The notes under the pieces are model-generated. The model made no database searches. It was not told where the DNA came from and worked only from the letters and a program-made list of their open reading frames with translations. 64,000 bases of DNA from Protea cynaroides (lineage: Eukaryota > Streptophyta > Magnoliopsida > Proteales > Proteaceae), in the NCBI GenBank assembly GCA_028583415.1, contig CM053266.1, positions 81,164,149 through 81,228,148 of the forward strand. Direction: 5' to 3'. How positions within the stretch are numbered: the first letter of the stretch is position 1; the number at the start of each line of letters is the position of its first letter. The position numbers and the translations under genes are program-made. Of this stretch, positions 45,107 through 56,710 are shown in pieces.

Positions 45107-46359
45107 ATGGCTGGGCAAAGAGTGACCAGACAAAGTCGTAATCCAATTCCACCACCACCACCTGTAGAGGAAGACAACCATATAAATCCTGAAGCACAGG
45201 AGAATCTGAATACGGCACCACCAGTAGCTAGTGGCCAGGCAAATCCTACAAACATGCCAGCCCCACCTATGGATTTGGCCACAGGCACAACAGCTGCAGC
45301 AAATACAGCAGGTGCAAGTCAATATGCAAACTGCTATAGGGATGGCTTTTCCAGCTGCCCATACAACACCTATGCCAGCAGGGCAGGCCAGCACAATACC
45401 AAGGGAAAGTAACATGGTACCCCACGCACCTCAAACACCAGTCATGCAGGTCCAAGTATAGAATCCTAAGGAAGCTCAAGGCAGTTACCAGTATCAACCA
45501 CCTATGTATGGGGCCTATGCTCCGTATCAGCTGGACCACTCTCGACTGATCGAGCGTTTTCTGAAGATGAAGCCCAAAGAATATAATGGTAAGCCAGCAG
45601 ATCCTTTGTGGACAGCACACTGGATTGATGAAATGGAAAGGAATTTTATGATGATGACGGTAAATGAGGAGGAGAAAGTACTGTGTGCAACCTTTATGTT
45701 GAAAGGCGATGCACACCACTGGTGGAAGTCCACTCGGATTTATCTGTTAACTAAGCACGCCCAATTGACCTTGGCTATATATAAAGAGGCATTCTTTGAG
45801 AAGTATTTTCCTAGAAGTTTTAGAGATTCTATGGAGAGAGAGTTCCTGAGTTTATATCAGGGGCAAATGATCGTGGATGCATACCAACAGCGTTATGAGG
45901 AGCTGTTTTTCTTTGCACTCGCAAGCATGCAAGAGGAAAATACTAAGACCCGAAGGTTCGTCATGGGACTCAGGGGAAGCATCCGTGAGCATGTTCTAGG
46001 CTTGGAAAAGAAAGTTTACAACAAAGCAGTACAGATTGCTCGAGTAATAGAGTCGAGCCAGAAGGAGAGCTACTTTGCTCAAAATAGGGGTATTAAAGGG
46101 CCAAATGGAAATTCATACAACGGAGGGAATACAAGGACATTCAAACCCTTCCGTACTCAAGGCTTTAATGCTGCAGCCAAGACTACTCCAGCAGGTCAAT
46201 GGCAACAAAAGCAAAATAATGAAGGAGTAAAATGCTATAACTGCAATCAAGTGGGACATTATTCCAGAGAATGTCCTAAGCCCAGGAAGCAACTACAGCA
46301 AGGAAGGGTTTATGCTGTTACATCTGAGGATGCTGTCGCATCGCCTAATGTGGTCACAG
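45107..46359 (+). pseudogene. Element B gag
   Basis: Starts MAGQRVTRQSRN at 45107; the opening is nearly shared with C. A frameshift near 45300-45480 separates this from the main gag frame (45504 on), with LWTAHWIDEMERNF, EAFFEKYFPRSFRDS, AYQQRYEELFFFA and an intact CCHC knuckle CYNCNQVGHYSREC. The frame reaches the intron donor at 46360. Confidence 0.9.
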
Positions 46360-46428
46360 GTATGACCTGAACCTTTCATTTTGTATTACATTGTGTGAGC
46401 ATGTAAACTAAATTAAAATAAATCACAG
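46360..46428 (+). other. Element B gag-protease intron (69 bp)
   Basis: TCACAG|GTATGA ... AATCACAG|GTATCG, AT-rich with a branch-site-like ACTAAAT. It starts at the same codon as the 80-bp intron in A and is absent from C. Retention gives a TGA two codons in, ending Gag. Confidence 0.82.
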
Positions 46429-48250
46429 GTATCGTACCTATTAATGGCATACCCGTTAGAGTACTCTTTGATTCTGGAGCTACTCATTCTTTTATATCTG
46501 TGTCATTTGGAAAGAAGTTGAATCTACCCCTCAAATATTTAGACTACAAACTGCTTGTACGATCGCCTATGGGATTAGAAGTGGAATTAGAAAAGGGTTA
46601 TGGACCATGTCTAGTTCTTATTGACGAGAAGACTTTGGATGCAACCTTGATTCAACTTGAGATGACAGACTTTGACGTCATCTTGGGAATGGACTGGTTA
46701 GCTCGGCATTCTACAAACCTATTATGCGCAGAAAAGAAGCTGACATTTAAAGACAAGGAAGGAGCAGAGTTTAATTTTACGAGAACCAAACTTTCCCGTA
46801 AATGAAAACTCATCCTCTCTGCATTAAAGACTAGGAAATGCCTCGAGAAAGGAAGAGTTGGGTATTTTGTATCAGTGGTCGACCTCACCAAGGAAGCACC
46901 ACAAATGGAGGATATTGATGTTGTGCGTGACTTTCAAGATGTATTTCCTGAAGAACTACCAGGACTACCACCCGACCAAGTAACAGAGTTTGTTATAGAC
47001 CCGATACCCAGAGCCGCACCAGTATCTAAAGCACCCTATCGAATGGCTCCTACCAAAATGAAGGAATTGAAGGTACAATTACAAGAATTGTTGGACAAGG
47101 GTTACATCAAAGCTAGCATATCACCATGGGGGCGCCTGTATTAGAAGAAGGACGGTAGTGTTCGACTGTGTATAGACTATCGGGAACTGAATAAGCTGAT
47201 AATCAAGAATCGGTACCAATTGCCTCGGATCGATGACTTGTTCGATCAGTTGCAAGGTGCCAAGGTGTTCTCCAAGATTTATCTTCGATCAGGATACCAT
47301 CAGTTGAAGATTAAGGATGGTAATATTCCAAAGACAGCATTCAGAACTAGATATGGACATTATGAATTTTTAGTCATGTCTTTTGGATTGACTGACGCAC
47401 CCGCAACCTTTATGGAACTCATGAATCAGGTATTCCATGATATGTTGGATACGTTAGTCATTGTGTTTATTGATGATATATTGGTCTACTCCAAGGACAA
47501 GGAAACTTATGTCATGAATATAAGGGCCGCTCTGCAGCGACTGAGAAAAGAGAAGCTTTACGCCAAATTTATAAAGTGTGAGTTTTGGTTAAAAGAGGTC
47601 GCTTTCTTAGGCCATGTTGTATCCGCTGAAGGAATTAAAGTGGATCCTAGCAAGATTGAAGCCATTGTGAAGTGGGAAGCACCAAAGAGCATTGCAAAAA
47701 TTAGAAGTTTCCGAGGTCTAGCTGGGTATTATTGACGATTCGTGGAAGACTATTCCAGAATTGCCGTACCTCTCACTAGTTTGACTAAGAAGGGCAAAAA
47801 GTTTGTTTGGACTGATAAATGTGAAAAGAGTTTCCAAACATTGAAGGCTAGATTGATATTTGCTCCGATCTTAAGTATTCCTATTCCAGGACAGTCATTT
47901 ATGTTGTATACAGATGCATCGGGCTTGGGTTTAGGATGTGTACTTATGCAAGGAGAACAAGTAATTACGTATGCCTCAAGACAACTGAAGACACATGAGA
48001 AGAACTATCCCACTCATGACTTGGAATTAGCTACAGTAGTACATGCTGTCAAGATATGGAGACATTAGTTGTACGGAGAGAAATTTCAGATTAAATCAGA
48101 TCATAAGAGTCTCACTTATCTTTTTAATCAGAAGGAGTTGAACATGAGACAAAGAAGATGGCTGGAATGATTGAAGGATTATGATTGTGATATCCAGTAT
48201 CATCCTAGGAAGGCTAATGTAGTTGCTGATGCGCTAAGCATAAAAACAAT
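46429..48250 (+). pseudogene. Element B protease, RT and RNase H
   Basis: The protease active site VLFDSGATHSF is intact. RT follows (SKIYLRSGYHQLKI, FGLTDAPATFMELMN, FIDDILVYS), then RNase H (LYTDASGLGLGCVLMQ). Stops: TGA at 46803, TAG at 47142 beside a small deletion, a TGA near 47733 where C has CGA, TAG at 48067 and TGA at 48168. The catalytic RT block has Tyr where A and C have Asp in SKIDLRSGY. Confidence 0.9.
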
Positions 48251-48728
48251 GATAAAATCTCAAGGAGAGGTTAACACAACTGCAGCAATGTGTACTACAG
48301 GAAAAGTGTTCAATTACGGTAATGAGCAGTTCATGATAGATGCATCGGGTGAATCAACCAACCAACGGTTTATTCATCAGTTTTCAAATATGTTCGCAAA
48401 GTTGAAGATTGTACCTGATATAATTGATGAAGTGAAAGCAGCTATTAGATCAGATCCTTATCTAAGAACGGTACAAGAAGACATAAAAAAAAATAGGACT
48501 ATTCTTGTGTTCACCTTAGATGATGAAAAGGTACTGAAGTACAAAGGAAGAATATGTGTTCCTGAAATAGAAAATTTGGACATTAGACACCGACTAATGA
48601 AGGAAGCTCATACCAACGCCTATTCGGTACATCCTGGAAGTACAAAGATGTATCATGAATTGAAGAAATTATATTGGTGGAGAGGAATGAAAGTAGATGT
48701 AGCTAAATTCGTGTCTCAATGCCTAAAT
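48251..48728 (+). pseudogene. Element B integrase, N-terminal part
   Basis: Runs through the integrase zinc finger (H-x-G-S-T-K-M-Y-H ... C-L-N-C) and stops at 48728 because element C is inserted. The TSD TAAAT occupies 48724-48728 and 60656-60660. The visible open frame past this point reads into C's LTR and is not real. Confidence 0.9.
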
Positions 48729-51021
48729 TGTAAGACCCGTATCAAACTAATCCGATCTTACCACCTTGAACCAGGTCTACCCATCATGGTCGAACCAAAT
48801 GGATCACGTGCGTGAAGGAGATCACGATCCCAGGTATTAAACTGACCCAAAAACACTCAAAATAAGGGGAGGGTCGCATACCCAGCAAGGGAGGGTCGGA
48901 CCCTCCCAGTATAAAATTCAGACCCCCAGTTTTACACGGGGGGTCGGACACTTTAAGGACCAGGGGTCGACAAGATCTCCGACCCCCTATCGACCCCCAG
49001 TAGTCGGTAAAACAGTTCGAAACTTAAAGTAGGAAACCTTCCTAATTTAAATGGGATTCCTTCCTAATCTCAATGGGACTTATTTTAGGATTTTCTACTC
49101 TATAAATAAGACGTCCCTAAGCCTCTTTCACTCCTTTTACAACCCTAATTGGATTGAGAGAAAGAGAAGAGAAGGAAGAGAAGGAGAAGAGAAGGAAAGT
49201 GGAGAAGAAGACCAAGGAGAAGGGAATCAGAGGAAGAAGCATACTTCTCAGGTATGGATACTATCTCCATGAATTTCTTAAGACCTCAGAGTAGATAATG
49301 AAGAGGGGATATCTAGGAGGAACCTAAATCATCCACCCATGGTTAGGTTTTCATGAAAAACCATGAGGAAAATTATGAAAGCCATATAGGTGAATAAACC
49401 ACGGTTCTAGGCCATAGAACATGTGTGGAATGGACTGTAGGAGCAAGCCATAGGACCCCAAACACGAAGAATGGACTGAAGGAAGAAAAATTAACAAAAT
49501 TCACAGGGGGTCGCATGGGGGGTCGATGGCCAATCGACCCTACCAGACCCTGAGCATCGACCCTTAGTGTTCGGGAAGTCCAGAATAGGGGTGGTCGCAC
49601 CCAGGGTCGATCAAGACTCTGACCCTAGAATCGTCCCCCAGTTAGCAGCATGCTTTTTAAAGTCTGAATTAATTATAATTGAATTCTATCGACTTGGTTA
49701 GGTTTTCTAGAGATATAATATCGATATATAGTTGATTCTTAAAGCTTGAAAGAGGACTTACGACCAAGTAAAGGTGAGGAAACAAGATCTAAACTAATTG
49801 GTTAGTAACAAACTATTTTTATTTCTTGAGTCCAATGCTATGCTTCATTCTATGTGAATATGCTTGTAATGTGCATTCAACATGTCATTCAATATTTCTA
49901 TTAATTGTTTCATGCATATTTACTTTATTGTTTATAACATGATGATGATGATGATGATGATGATGATAGGAATAGGCATGTGGATGTATGTATGCGGTTG
50001 GTGTACTTGATGCGAGCGAGTATCAGGGGGAGGTGTCATAGGCCGGGCCTCAGCACTCTAGCTCTATCTCTAACTCAAGTCTTGTGCATTAGCATCGTCG
50101 TATCGCCATTACTTTAGCAGATCTATTACATCGTAGAGTATCAGGGGAGGTGGTCTCGCTCCTTGTAGTCTCTGACTCTACCGGGGGGCCTTAGCTCTAT
50201 CTCTATGGGCGTTCTGAGGGATGCTGGGGTGAGGCCTTGGATACACTGTTTGGCATTAGGATTGGTTAGTTGCAAGCCCAGATTGAAAGCCCTCGCCAGC
50301 AGGGGCTTACGTGTTGGTATGGAACTGTACAGCAATAAATGTTAACCTTTGTTGTACAATGTTCATGGTAGGGTGGATGGGGACGAAAATAAACGTTAAC
50401 CTTTGGGCGGACTTCCACACCCTGTGTATAGAGGAGGGATCAATAAACGTTAACCTTTGACCACCGAAGCTTTCTATTGCGCATTGCAAACTTTAAACCA
50501 GACCAAAGATGTGAATTGAATGCATGCATATGTATTGTTGCATTGTTTTGTTTGCTCACTGAGCCATGATGTGTGCTCACCCTCTCGACGTCGAATCTTT
50601 TTAGTTGATGATGCAGGTACTACCATCGAAGATTATGTCAACGCTCTAGTGTACGGGCACATGGCGATGATGGAAGTTGAAGACGAAGTGGATACGCATG
50701 ACTCCTCTTGCGAGTGCAACTCATGCATATTCGATTAGATTTTATTTTAATTATTTGGATTTAGTAAAGACATGTAATTGGTATTTTATTTATGTCTCTG
50801 TTGAAACAACATAATTGGATATTTTAATATGATTATCATATTTAGATTTCTCAGTTCATTTTATTATAAGACTTCCACTATTGTGTATTTACTCTGATTA
50901 TGAATGTGGATGTATGAGGTTTAGATAAAACGGATATAGCCTACTCGAGATCCTGGTTGAACCGTTGATTTTTTGACGGTTCATCACACCATTCTGAATA
51001 GTGCAGAATTGGGGTGTGACA
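48729..51021 (+). repeat. 5' LTR of element C
   Basis: TGTAAGACCC...GGTGTGACA. TATA box 49101-49107, splice donor TCTCAG|GTATGG at 49252, motif arrays 48867-49000 and 49506-49640 (GGGGGTCG flavour), a (GAT)n run near 49940-49968, sub-repeats near 50020-50070 and 50145-50200, and three copies of CAATAAACGTTAACCTTTG (about 50331-50460). Confidence 0.96.
50607..50738 (+). CDS. Conserved 43-codon exon-like segment, element C 5' LTR
   Basis: Behind TCTTTTTAG (AG 50603-50604). Starts DDAGTTIEDYVNALVYGH and ends HDSSCECNSCIFD-stop. It lies in the leader copy of the LTR. Confidence 0.45.
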   Translation, partial: DDAGTTIEDYVNALVYGHMAMMEVEDEVDTHDSSCECNSCIFD

Positions 51022-51024
51022 ACT

Positions 51025-51037
51025 TGGTATCAGAGCC
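51025..51037 (+). promoter_or_regulatory. Primer-binding site of element C (initiator-Met tRNA)
   Basis: TGGTATCAGAGCC three bases after the 5' LTR end. Confidence 0.93.
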
Positions 51038-51239
51038 TCTCAGGCATTGTCCGCTAAACTAGCTTACCTTCATGATGAATTGTGAATTGAGATAGGGAAA
51101 AAAGTAAAAACTGTAATATTAACACACTATAAGCACAAGTGATGTTTGAGACCAAACATAAAAAGAGAATAATGCATCTATTAAGGGAGAACAATTTTAA
51201 ATACAATGAGAGGAAAATAAACGTATATAAATAGCTAAA

Positions 51240-51273
51240 GCAGAGTACAGTCCACAACCCAGACAGTTACTTT
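51240..51273 (-). other. Conserved hairpin downstream of the antisense gene (C)
   Basis: The minus strand reads AAAGTAACTGTCT...GGACTGTACTCTG, which can fold. It aligns with 39375-39412 of element A in both sequence and position. Candidate RNA processing or 3'-end signal. Confidence 0.5.
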
Positions 51274-51303
51274 GTAGTACAAAGAAAGAAAATAAATACA
51301 ATC

Positions 51304-52669
51304 ATGAAGCTGGAGGTGAAGGAGGAGGCGGTGCCTCACGGTCTCTGTCATAATCCTCAACGTAGACTCTAGTCAACTAGGCTACCTGAGTCTAGATCGT
51401 CTGAAGACTAGCTGTGAGACCAGCCAACCGCTGATCAGTCACATGCTGAGTACCCAAAAGCTCCTCCATACGCATATCTGACCGGCGCTGAGCATCTATG
51501 AGCTCTCCCATGCGCTGGGCATCTAGTAGCTCATCCACTCTCACACGTTGAGCATCTAGTAACTCCCCTATCCTCAGATCAAATCTGCGCTGCGCCTCTC
51601 TGATCTCATGCAATATCCCCATCATATCAGAAGGTGGGTGTGAAGGACCAGCCGCATGAGAAGGACTAGCCGCATAAGAAGTACTAGCTCCAGCAGCATG
51701 TGTTGGTGAAGGAGGTGGTATGGAGTCCACATCCATGTACAGGCGTTCATCATCACCAGCAGGCTCTCCATGAACTCCAGCGGCTGCTGCTGCTGCCTCA
51801 GCGTCAGCCATCTCTACACGAGTGCGAGGGTGCACCATCGCGTTCCTCTCCTCATCACTGACCTGGGCATCCCGCATGTCCATCTTGCAAATAGCCTCCC
51901 AATCCAGAGGCGATGAAAAGGATTTCTCCTGAATCTTCTCATCCAATAAGTCAACCCCCAGGCGGGTAAGCAAGGTAGTGATCATGCGTCTATAAGGAAG
52001 GTTGTCCATGTGACTGGGCAACGTGGTGCTGATCATGGTACGCATGATGACGTATGGAAGGCAGACAGGCTGCCTAGTGCATATACAGTATAGGAGATAC
52101 TGGGTCAGCTAGGAGACCCTCTCGTAATGACCACTCTATAGTATTAGGTTATGCTAAATGATCTTGCAGTATACCCGTGGATCAGAACGCAGATAACACG
52201 CCCTCATCTGCCAGCGATCAGGTCGAATGAGCTGACTATCGATCTCAGCCCTCATCTGTAGAGAGAAGAACTGGGGTTCTCCAGGAGCATAGAAAACCAT
52301 GGGACCAGCATAGGAAATGCCCAGTAGGTCGGCCAGCTGTCGATAATCAAATGAGATGTCAACTCCCTTGACGTAGCTCGTGATGCGCAGCTCATCACCC
52401 CTCTCCACATCATTGTAATCCCCCACCACCTGGAGGTTACAATAGAACTGGCATACCAAGTCAGGGCAGGTACAGGCGTCATAAGTGATGACAGGGAGCC
52501 ATCCCATATCACCAAATGCTCTCTTCACATTGAACAAGGCTAACTCAGCCAAGTTCACCTTACGACCTCCCTCTACCTTCATGTGAGCGTAGTGGGCATA
52601 CTGTGCCTCGGCTTCGTTGGAATAGAAATGAAGACAGTCGCAAACTCTGGGAACCTTGGTACGAGCCAT
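51304..52669 (-). pseudogene. Element C antisense gene, plant transposon-protein domain
   Basis: Minus-strand frame starting MARTKVPRVCDCLHF at 52669, collinear with A's antisense gene. It shares FGDMGWLPVI, LVCQFYCNLQVVG and ITSYVKGVDISFDYRQLADLL, an Ala-rich stretch, a His/Ser/Pro-rich stretch, and a C-terminal ELLDAQR repeat that should form a coiled coil. In-frame TAGs lie at about 52150, 52135, 52108, 51392 and 51377. In A these sites are CAG or TGG, or also TAG. The final TGA is near 51304. The role is unknown; the domain matches retroelement-associated plant proteins, not a host enzyme I know. Confidence 0.8.
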
Positions 52670-52674
52670 AGTAT

Positions 52675-53210
52675 CTGCAAATAAGAAAGAAAACAAATAT
52701 GGGTTAGTAGAGAGTAAAAATCTAAAATTTCGACATAATAACGATGTAAATTGGATAAAAGCCTAACTTTTCACCCATACACGTGGGCAGGAGGACTTAC
52801 ATAGATCCTAAACTAACTTGTGAGACTTAAACAGGCAGAAATTGCAACTAATTAGATTGAATTGCAAGAAATTTCGAGAAATTCAAAATTTCACCAAAAT
52901 TAGGGTAAAAAGTGAAAATTTTGAGTTTCTCGATAACCAACCGTTGAAACTCGAATATTTTTTAGGGCTTTCGTCCATTGACTCACCAACAACAAAATCC
53001 CCCCAATAAAAATCGAATTTTTACGGCTGAAAAAAGTTTAATTTGAAGAAAATGAGATATACGGGTGAAAACCTAGAAAAGAAAACCTAAAAACATGTAA
53101 AGGTAAGATACATACCTGTAGGGAAGGTGTAGATGTCGAAACAAGGAACCCAAATGACCAATGTAGCAGAGTTGGCACTATAGCAACTCAGAGGAAGGAG
53201 ACGAGTCGAA
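52675..53210 (-). other. 5' untranslated exon and intron of the element C antisense gene
   Basis: Minus strand: a donor CTACAG|GTATGT (intron from 53115) and an acceptor CTTATTTGCAG (ends 52675) give a 441-bp intron, 5 bp before the ATG. The exon upstream contains GAGTTGCTATAGTGCCAACT, shared with A and B. Confidence 0.65.
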
Positions 53211-53270
53211 ACTGAGGAGGAAGAATGGAAAATGAACCCAGAATCGCACCTTGAAAATTTGATTTTTGGT

Positions 53271-53470
53271 CTGGGGGTCAGAGAATTCGACTAGAACAAT
53301 TAACCCCCCCATCGACCCTCGGCTCTCGGGAACCTGGCAGAGAACCAGGGGTCGCATTGAGGGTCGGATACCCATCGACCCCCCCATCGACCCCCGGATC
53401 TCGGGAAAAATGGATGATTTCCCAGGGTCGGATCCTAGGGTCGGACATACCATCGACCCCCACCATCGAC
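53271..53470. repeat. Internal motif array of element C
   Basis: ATCGACCCCC, AGGGTCGGA and GGGGTCGCA words in both orientations, about 150-350 bp upstream of the antisense gene's donor. Same flavour as C's LTR arrays. Confidence 0.8.
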
Positions 53471-53609
53471 CCTGCATAGAAAAGACAATATTTTTCATAA
53501 AATGATCTGAAAATTTTGAAAATAACATCGGTTAGCGTATCATGAAGTATACATGATTGCCTCACGTATTTTAATGATTTTCAAGCATCACCATTATCAG
53601 AGGGAGAAT

Positions 53610-54877
53610 ATGGCTGGGCGTAGAGTAACCAGGCAGAGTCGAAACGCAGTTCCACCACCACTACCCGTGGAGGAAGCCAGTCAAGAAAATATATATGCAC
53701 AGGGTAATCCACAGGTTGCACCACCAGTAAACAGGGTCAGGCAAATCCAACAAACTTACCACCTCCACCATCGGAGCTGGCAACTGTGGTTATGAACCTA
53801 GCGCAACGGCTACAACAAATGCAACAAGTACAGGCTCAAATGCAAGCAGCATTGGGAATAATGTTTCAGGCAGCACATGCTACACCAATGCCGACTGGAC
53901 AAACAAGTGTAGCACCACTGGGTAACCACCCAGCACCTCAAACACCTCAACCACCAGCTGCACAGATTCCAGTACCAGGTCCTGAAGTGGCTCAGGTTAA
54001 TTACCAGTATCCACAACCTATGTTTAAGGCATACCCTCAAAATAAAAAATGGACCACTCCCGACTGGTCGAGCCATTCTTAAATATGAAACCCAAGGAGT
54101 TTAACGATAAACCGTCCGATCCTTTATGGCCAGCACATTGGATCGACGAGATGGAGAGGAATTTTTTGACGATGACTATTACAGAAGAAGAGAAGGTATT
54201 ATGTGCCACCTTCATGCTAAAAGGTGATGCACATCATTGGTGGAAATCTACTAGGGCCTACCTATTAACCAAGCACGCCCTATTGACCTGGGCTATATAT
54301 AAAGAAGCTTTCTTTGAGAAGTACTTTCCCCGAAGGTTCAAAGATTCTATGGAGAAGGAGTTCCTGAGTTTATATCAGGGACAGATATACGTGGATGCAT
54401 ATCAACAGCGTTATGAGGAGCTGTTTTTCTTTGCACCACTCAGCATGCAAGAAGAAGACACTAAGACCCGTAGGTTTGTCACGGGACTTAGAGGAAGCAT
54501 CAGAGAGCATGTTCTAGGTTTGGAGAAAAAAATATATAATGAAGCCATGCAAATTGCTCGAGTTATAGAATCGATCCAGAAGGAGAGTTATTTCATGCAA
54601 AACAGAGGTATAAAAAGGCCAGCTGTAAATGCTTATAACGGAGGGAATAACAAAACATTCAAACCCTTCCGTGCCCAAGGCTTTACTGTTGCACCCAAGA
54701 CTACCCCAGTAGCTCAACAGCAGCCAAAGCTAAATACTGAATGTCTAAAATGTTATAACTGCAATCAAGCGGGGCATATGGCAAGGGAGTGTCCTAAGCC
54801 CAGGAAGCAGCTACATCAAGGACGAGTTTATGATGTTACATCTAAGGATGCTGCCACATCACCCGATGTGGTCACAG
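53610..54877 (+). pseudogene. Element C gag
   Basis: Starts MAGRRVTRQSRN at 53610, 9 bases after an acceptor-like TTATCAG. Two frameshifts (about 53780 and 54050) lead into the long frame. The gag domain (LWPAHWIDEMERNF, EAFFEKYFPRRFKDS, AYQQRYEELFFFAP) and CCHC knuckle CYNCNQAGHMAREC are intact. It ends at 54877, exactly where A and B have an intron. Confidence 0.9.
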
Positions 54878-56710
54878 GTATCGTACCTTTAAATGACATA
54901 CCCGCCAGAGTACTCTTTTACTCAGGAGCTACTCATTCTTTTATATCTGTGTCATTTAGAAAGAAGCTGAATTTACCCATCAAAACATTAGACTACAAAC
55001 TACTTGTAGGGTCACCGATGGGGTTAGAAGTAGAGTTAGAAAACGGTTATGGGCCATGTCCAGGTCTCATTGGTGAGAAAACCTTAGATGCAACCTTGAT
55101 CCAACTTGGGATGGCAGACTTTGACGTCATCTTGGGAATGGACTGGTTAGCTCGGCATTCGGCGAACCTATTATGCGCCGAAAAGAAGCTAACATTTAAA
55201 GACAAAGAAGGAGCAGAATTCAATTTTGCGGGAACCAAACTTCCCCGTAAATGTAAGCTCATACTCTTAGCACTAAAGGCCAAGAAGTTCCTTGAGAAAG
55301 GAGTAGTTGGGTATCTAGTGTCAGTGGTCGACCTCACCAAAGAAGCACCACGGATGGAAGATATTGATGTCATGCAGGACTACCCCGACGTATTTCCTAA
55401 GGAACTACCAGGATTATCACCCGATCGAGCCACAAAGTTTGTGATAGATCTTATACTTGGAGCCACACCAGTATCAAAAGCACCTTATCGAATGGCTCCT
55501 ACTGAACTAAAGGAATTGAAAGTACAATTACAAGAACTACTGGACAAGGGTTATATTCGACCCAGTATATCACCATGGGGAGCGCCAGTATTGTTCGTAA
55601 AGAAGAAGGACGGTAGCGTTCGATTATGTATCGACTACCGGGAGTTGAACAAACTGACAATCAAGAATCGATATCCACTACCTCGGATCGATGACTTGTT
55701 CGATCAGTTGCAAGGAGCAAAAGTATTTTCTAAGATCGATCTTCGGTCAGGCTACCATCAGTTGAAGATTAAAGATGGTGAAATTCCTAAGACAGCTTTC
55801 AGGACCAGATATGGACATTATGAATTCGTGGTCATGTCTTTTGGATTAACAAACACACCAGAAACATTCATGGAACTTATGAATCGGGTTTTCCACGATA
55901 TGTTGGATACGTCGGTTATTGTATTTATTGATGATATATTGGTATATTCCAAGGACAAGGAAACCCATATAAGGAATCTAAACGTCACTCTACAGCGTTT
56001 AAGGAAAGAGAAGCTATATGCCAAATTTACCAAGTGTGAGTTTTGGCTAAGTGAAGTCGCCTTCCTAGGCCATGTAGTATCCACTGAAGGAATCAAAGTG
56101 GATCCCAACAAGATCGAGGCTATTGTAAAGTGGGAAGCACCAAAGAGCGTTGCAGAAATTAGAAGTTTTCTGGGTCTAGCTGGTTATTATCGACGATTTG
56201 TGGAAGACTATTCCCGGATTATCGTACCTCTCACCAGTCTGACTAAGAAAGGTGAAAAGTTTGTGTGGACGGATAAATGTGAGAAGAGATTTCAAACCTT
56301 AGAGACTAGATTGATATCCGCTTCGATTTTGACTATTCCTGTTCTAGGACAGCCATTTGTCTTGTACACTGATGCGTTAGGACTGGGATTAGGATGTGTG
56401 CTTATGCAAGGAGAACAAGTAATTGCTTATGCCTCAAGACAGTTAAAGACACATGAGAAAAATTATCCCACTCATGATTTGGAGTTAGCGACAGTGGTAC
56501 ATGCTGTCAAGATATGGAGACATTACATATACGGAGAGAAGTTCCACATTAAATCGGATCACAAAAGTCTTACTTATCTATTTAATCAAAAGGAGTTGAA
56601 TATGAGACAAAGAAGATGGCTGAAACTATTGAAAGACTATGATTGTGATATCCAGTATCATCCGGGGAAAGCTAATGTAGTAGCGGATGCGTTGAGCAAA
56701 AAGGCAATGA
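54878..56710 (+). pseudogene. Element C protease, RT and RNase H (open frame)
   Basis: Continuous with gag in one frame. The protease active site reads VLFYSGATHSF: the catalytic Asp is Tyr, so the protease should be dead. RT is complete (YPLPRIDDLFDQL, SKIDLRSGYHQLKI, FIDDILVYS). RNase H is complete up to ADALSKKAM, with LYTDALGLGLGCVLMQ (Ser to Leu after the Asp). Typed as a pseudogene because of the protease change. Confidence 0.92.

Noticed and set aside
48729..48815. Extension of B's integrase frame into the next sequence
   Set aside because: It crosses the TG end of element C's LTR, so the added residues are chance.
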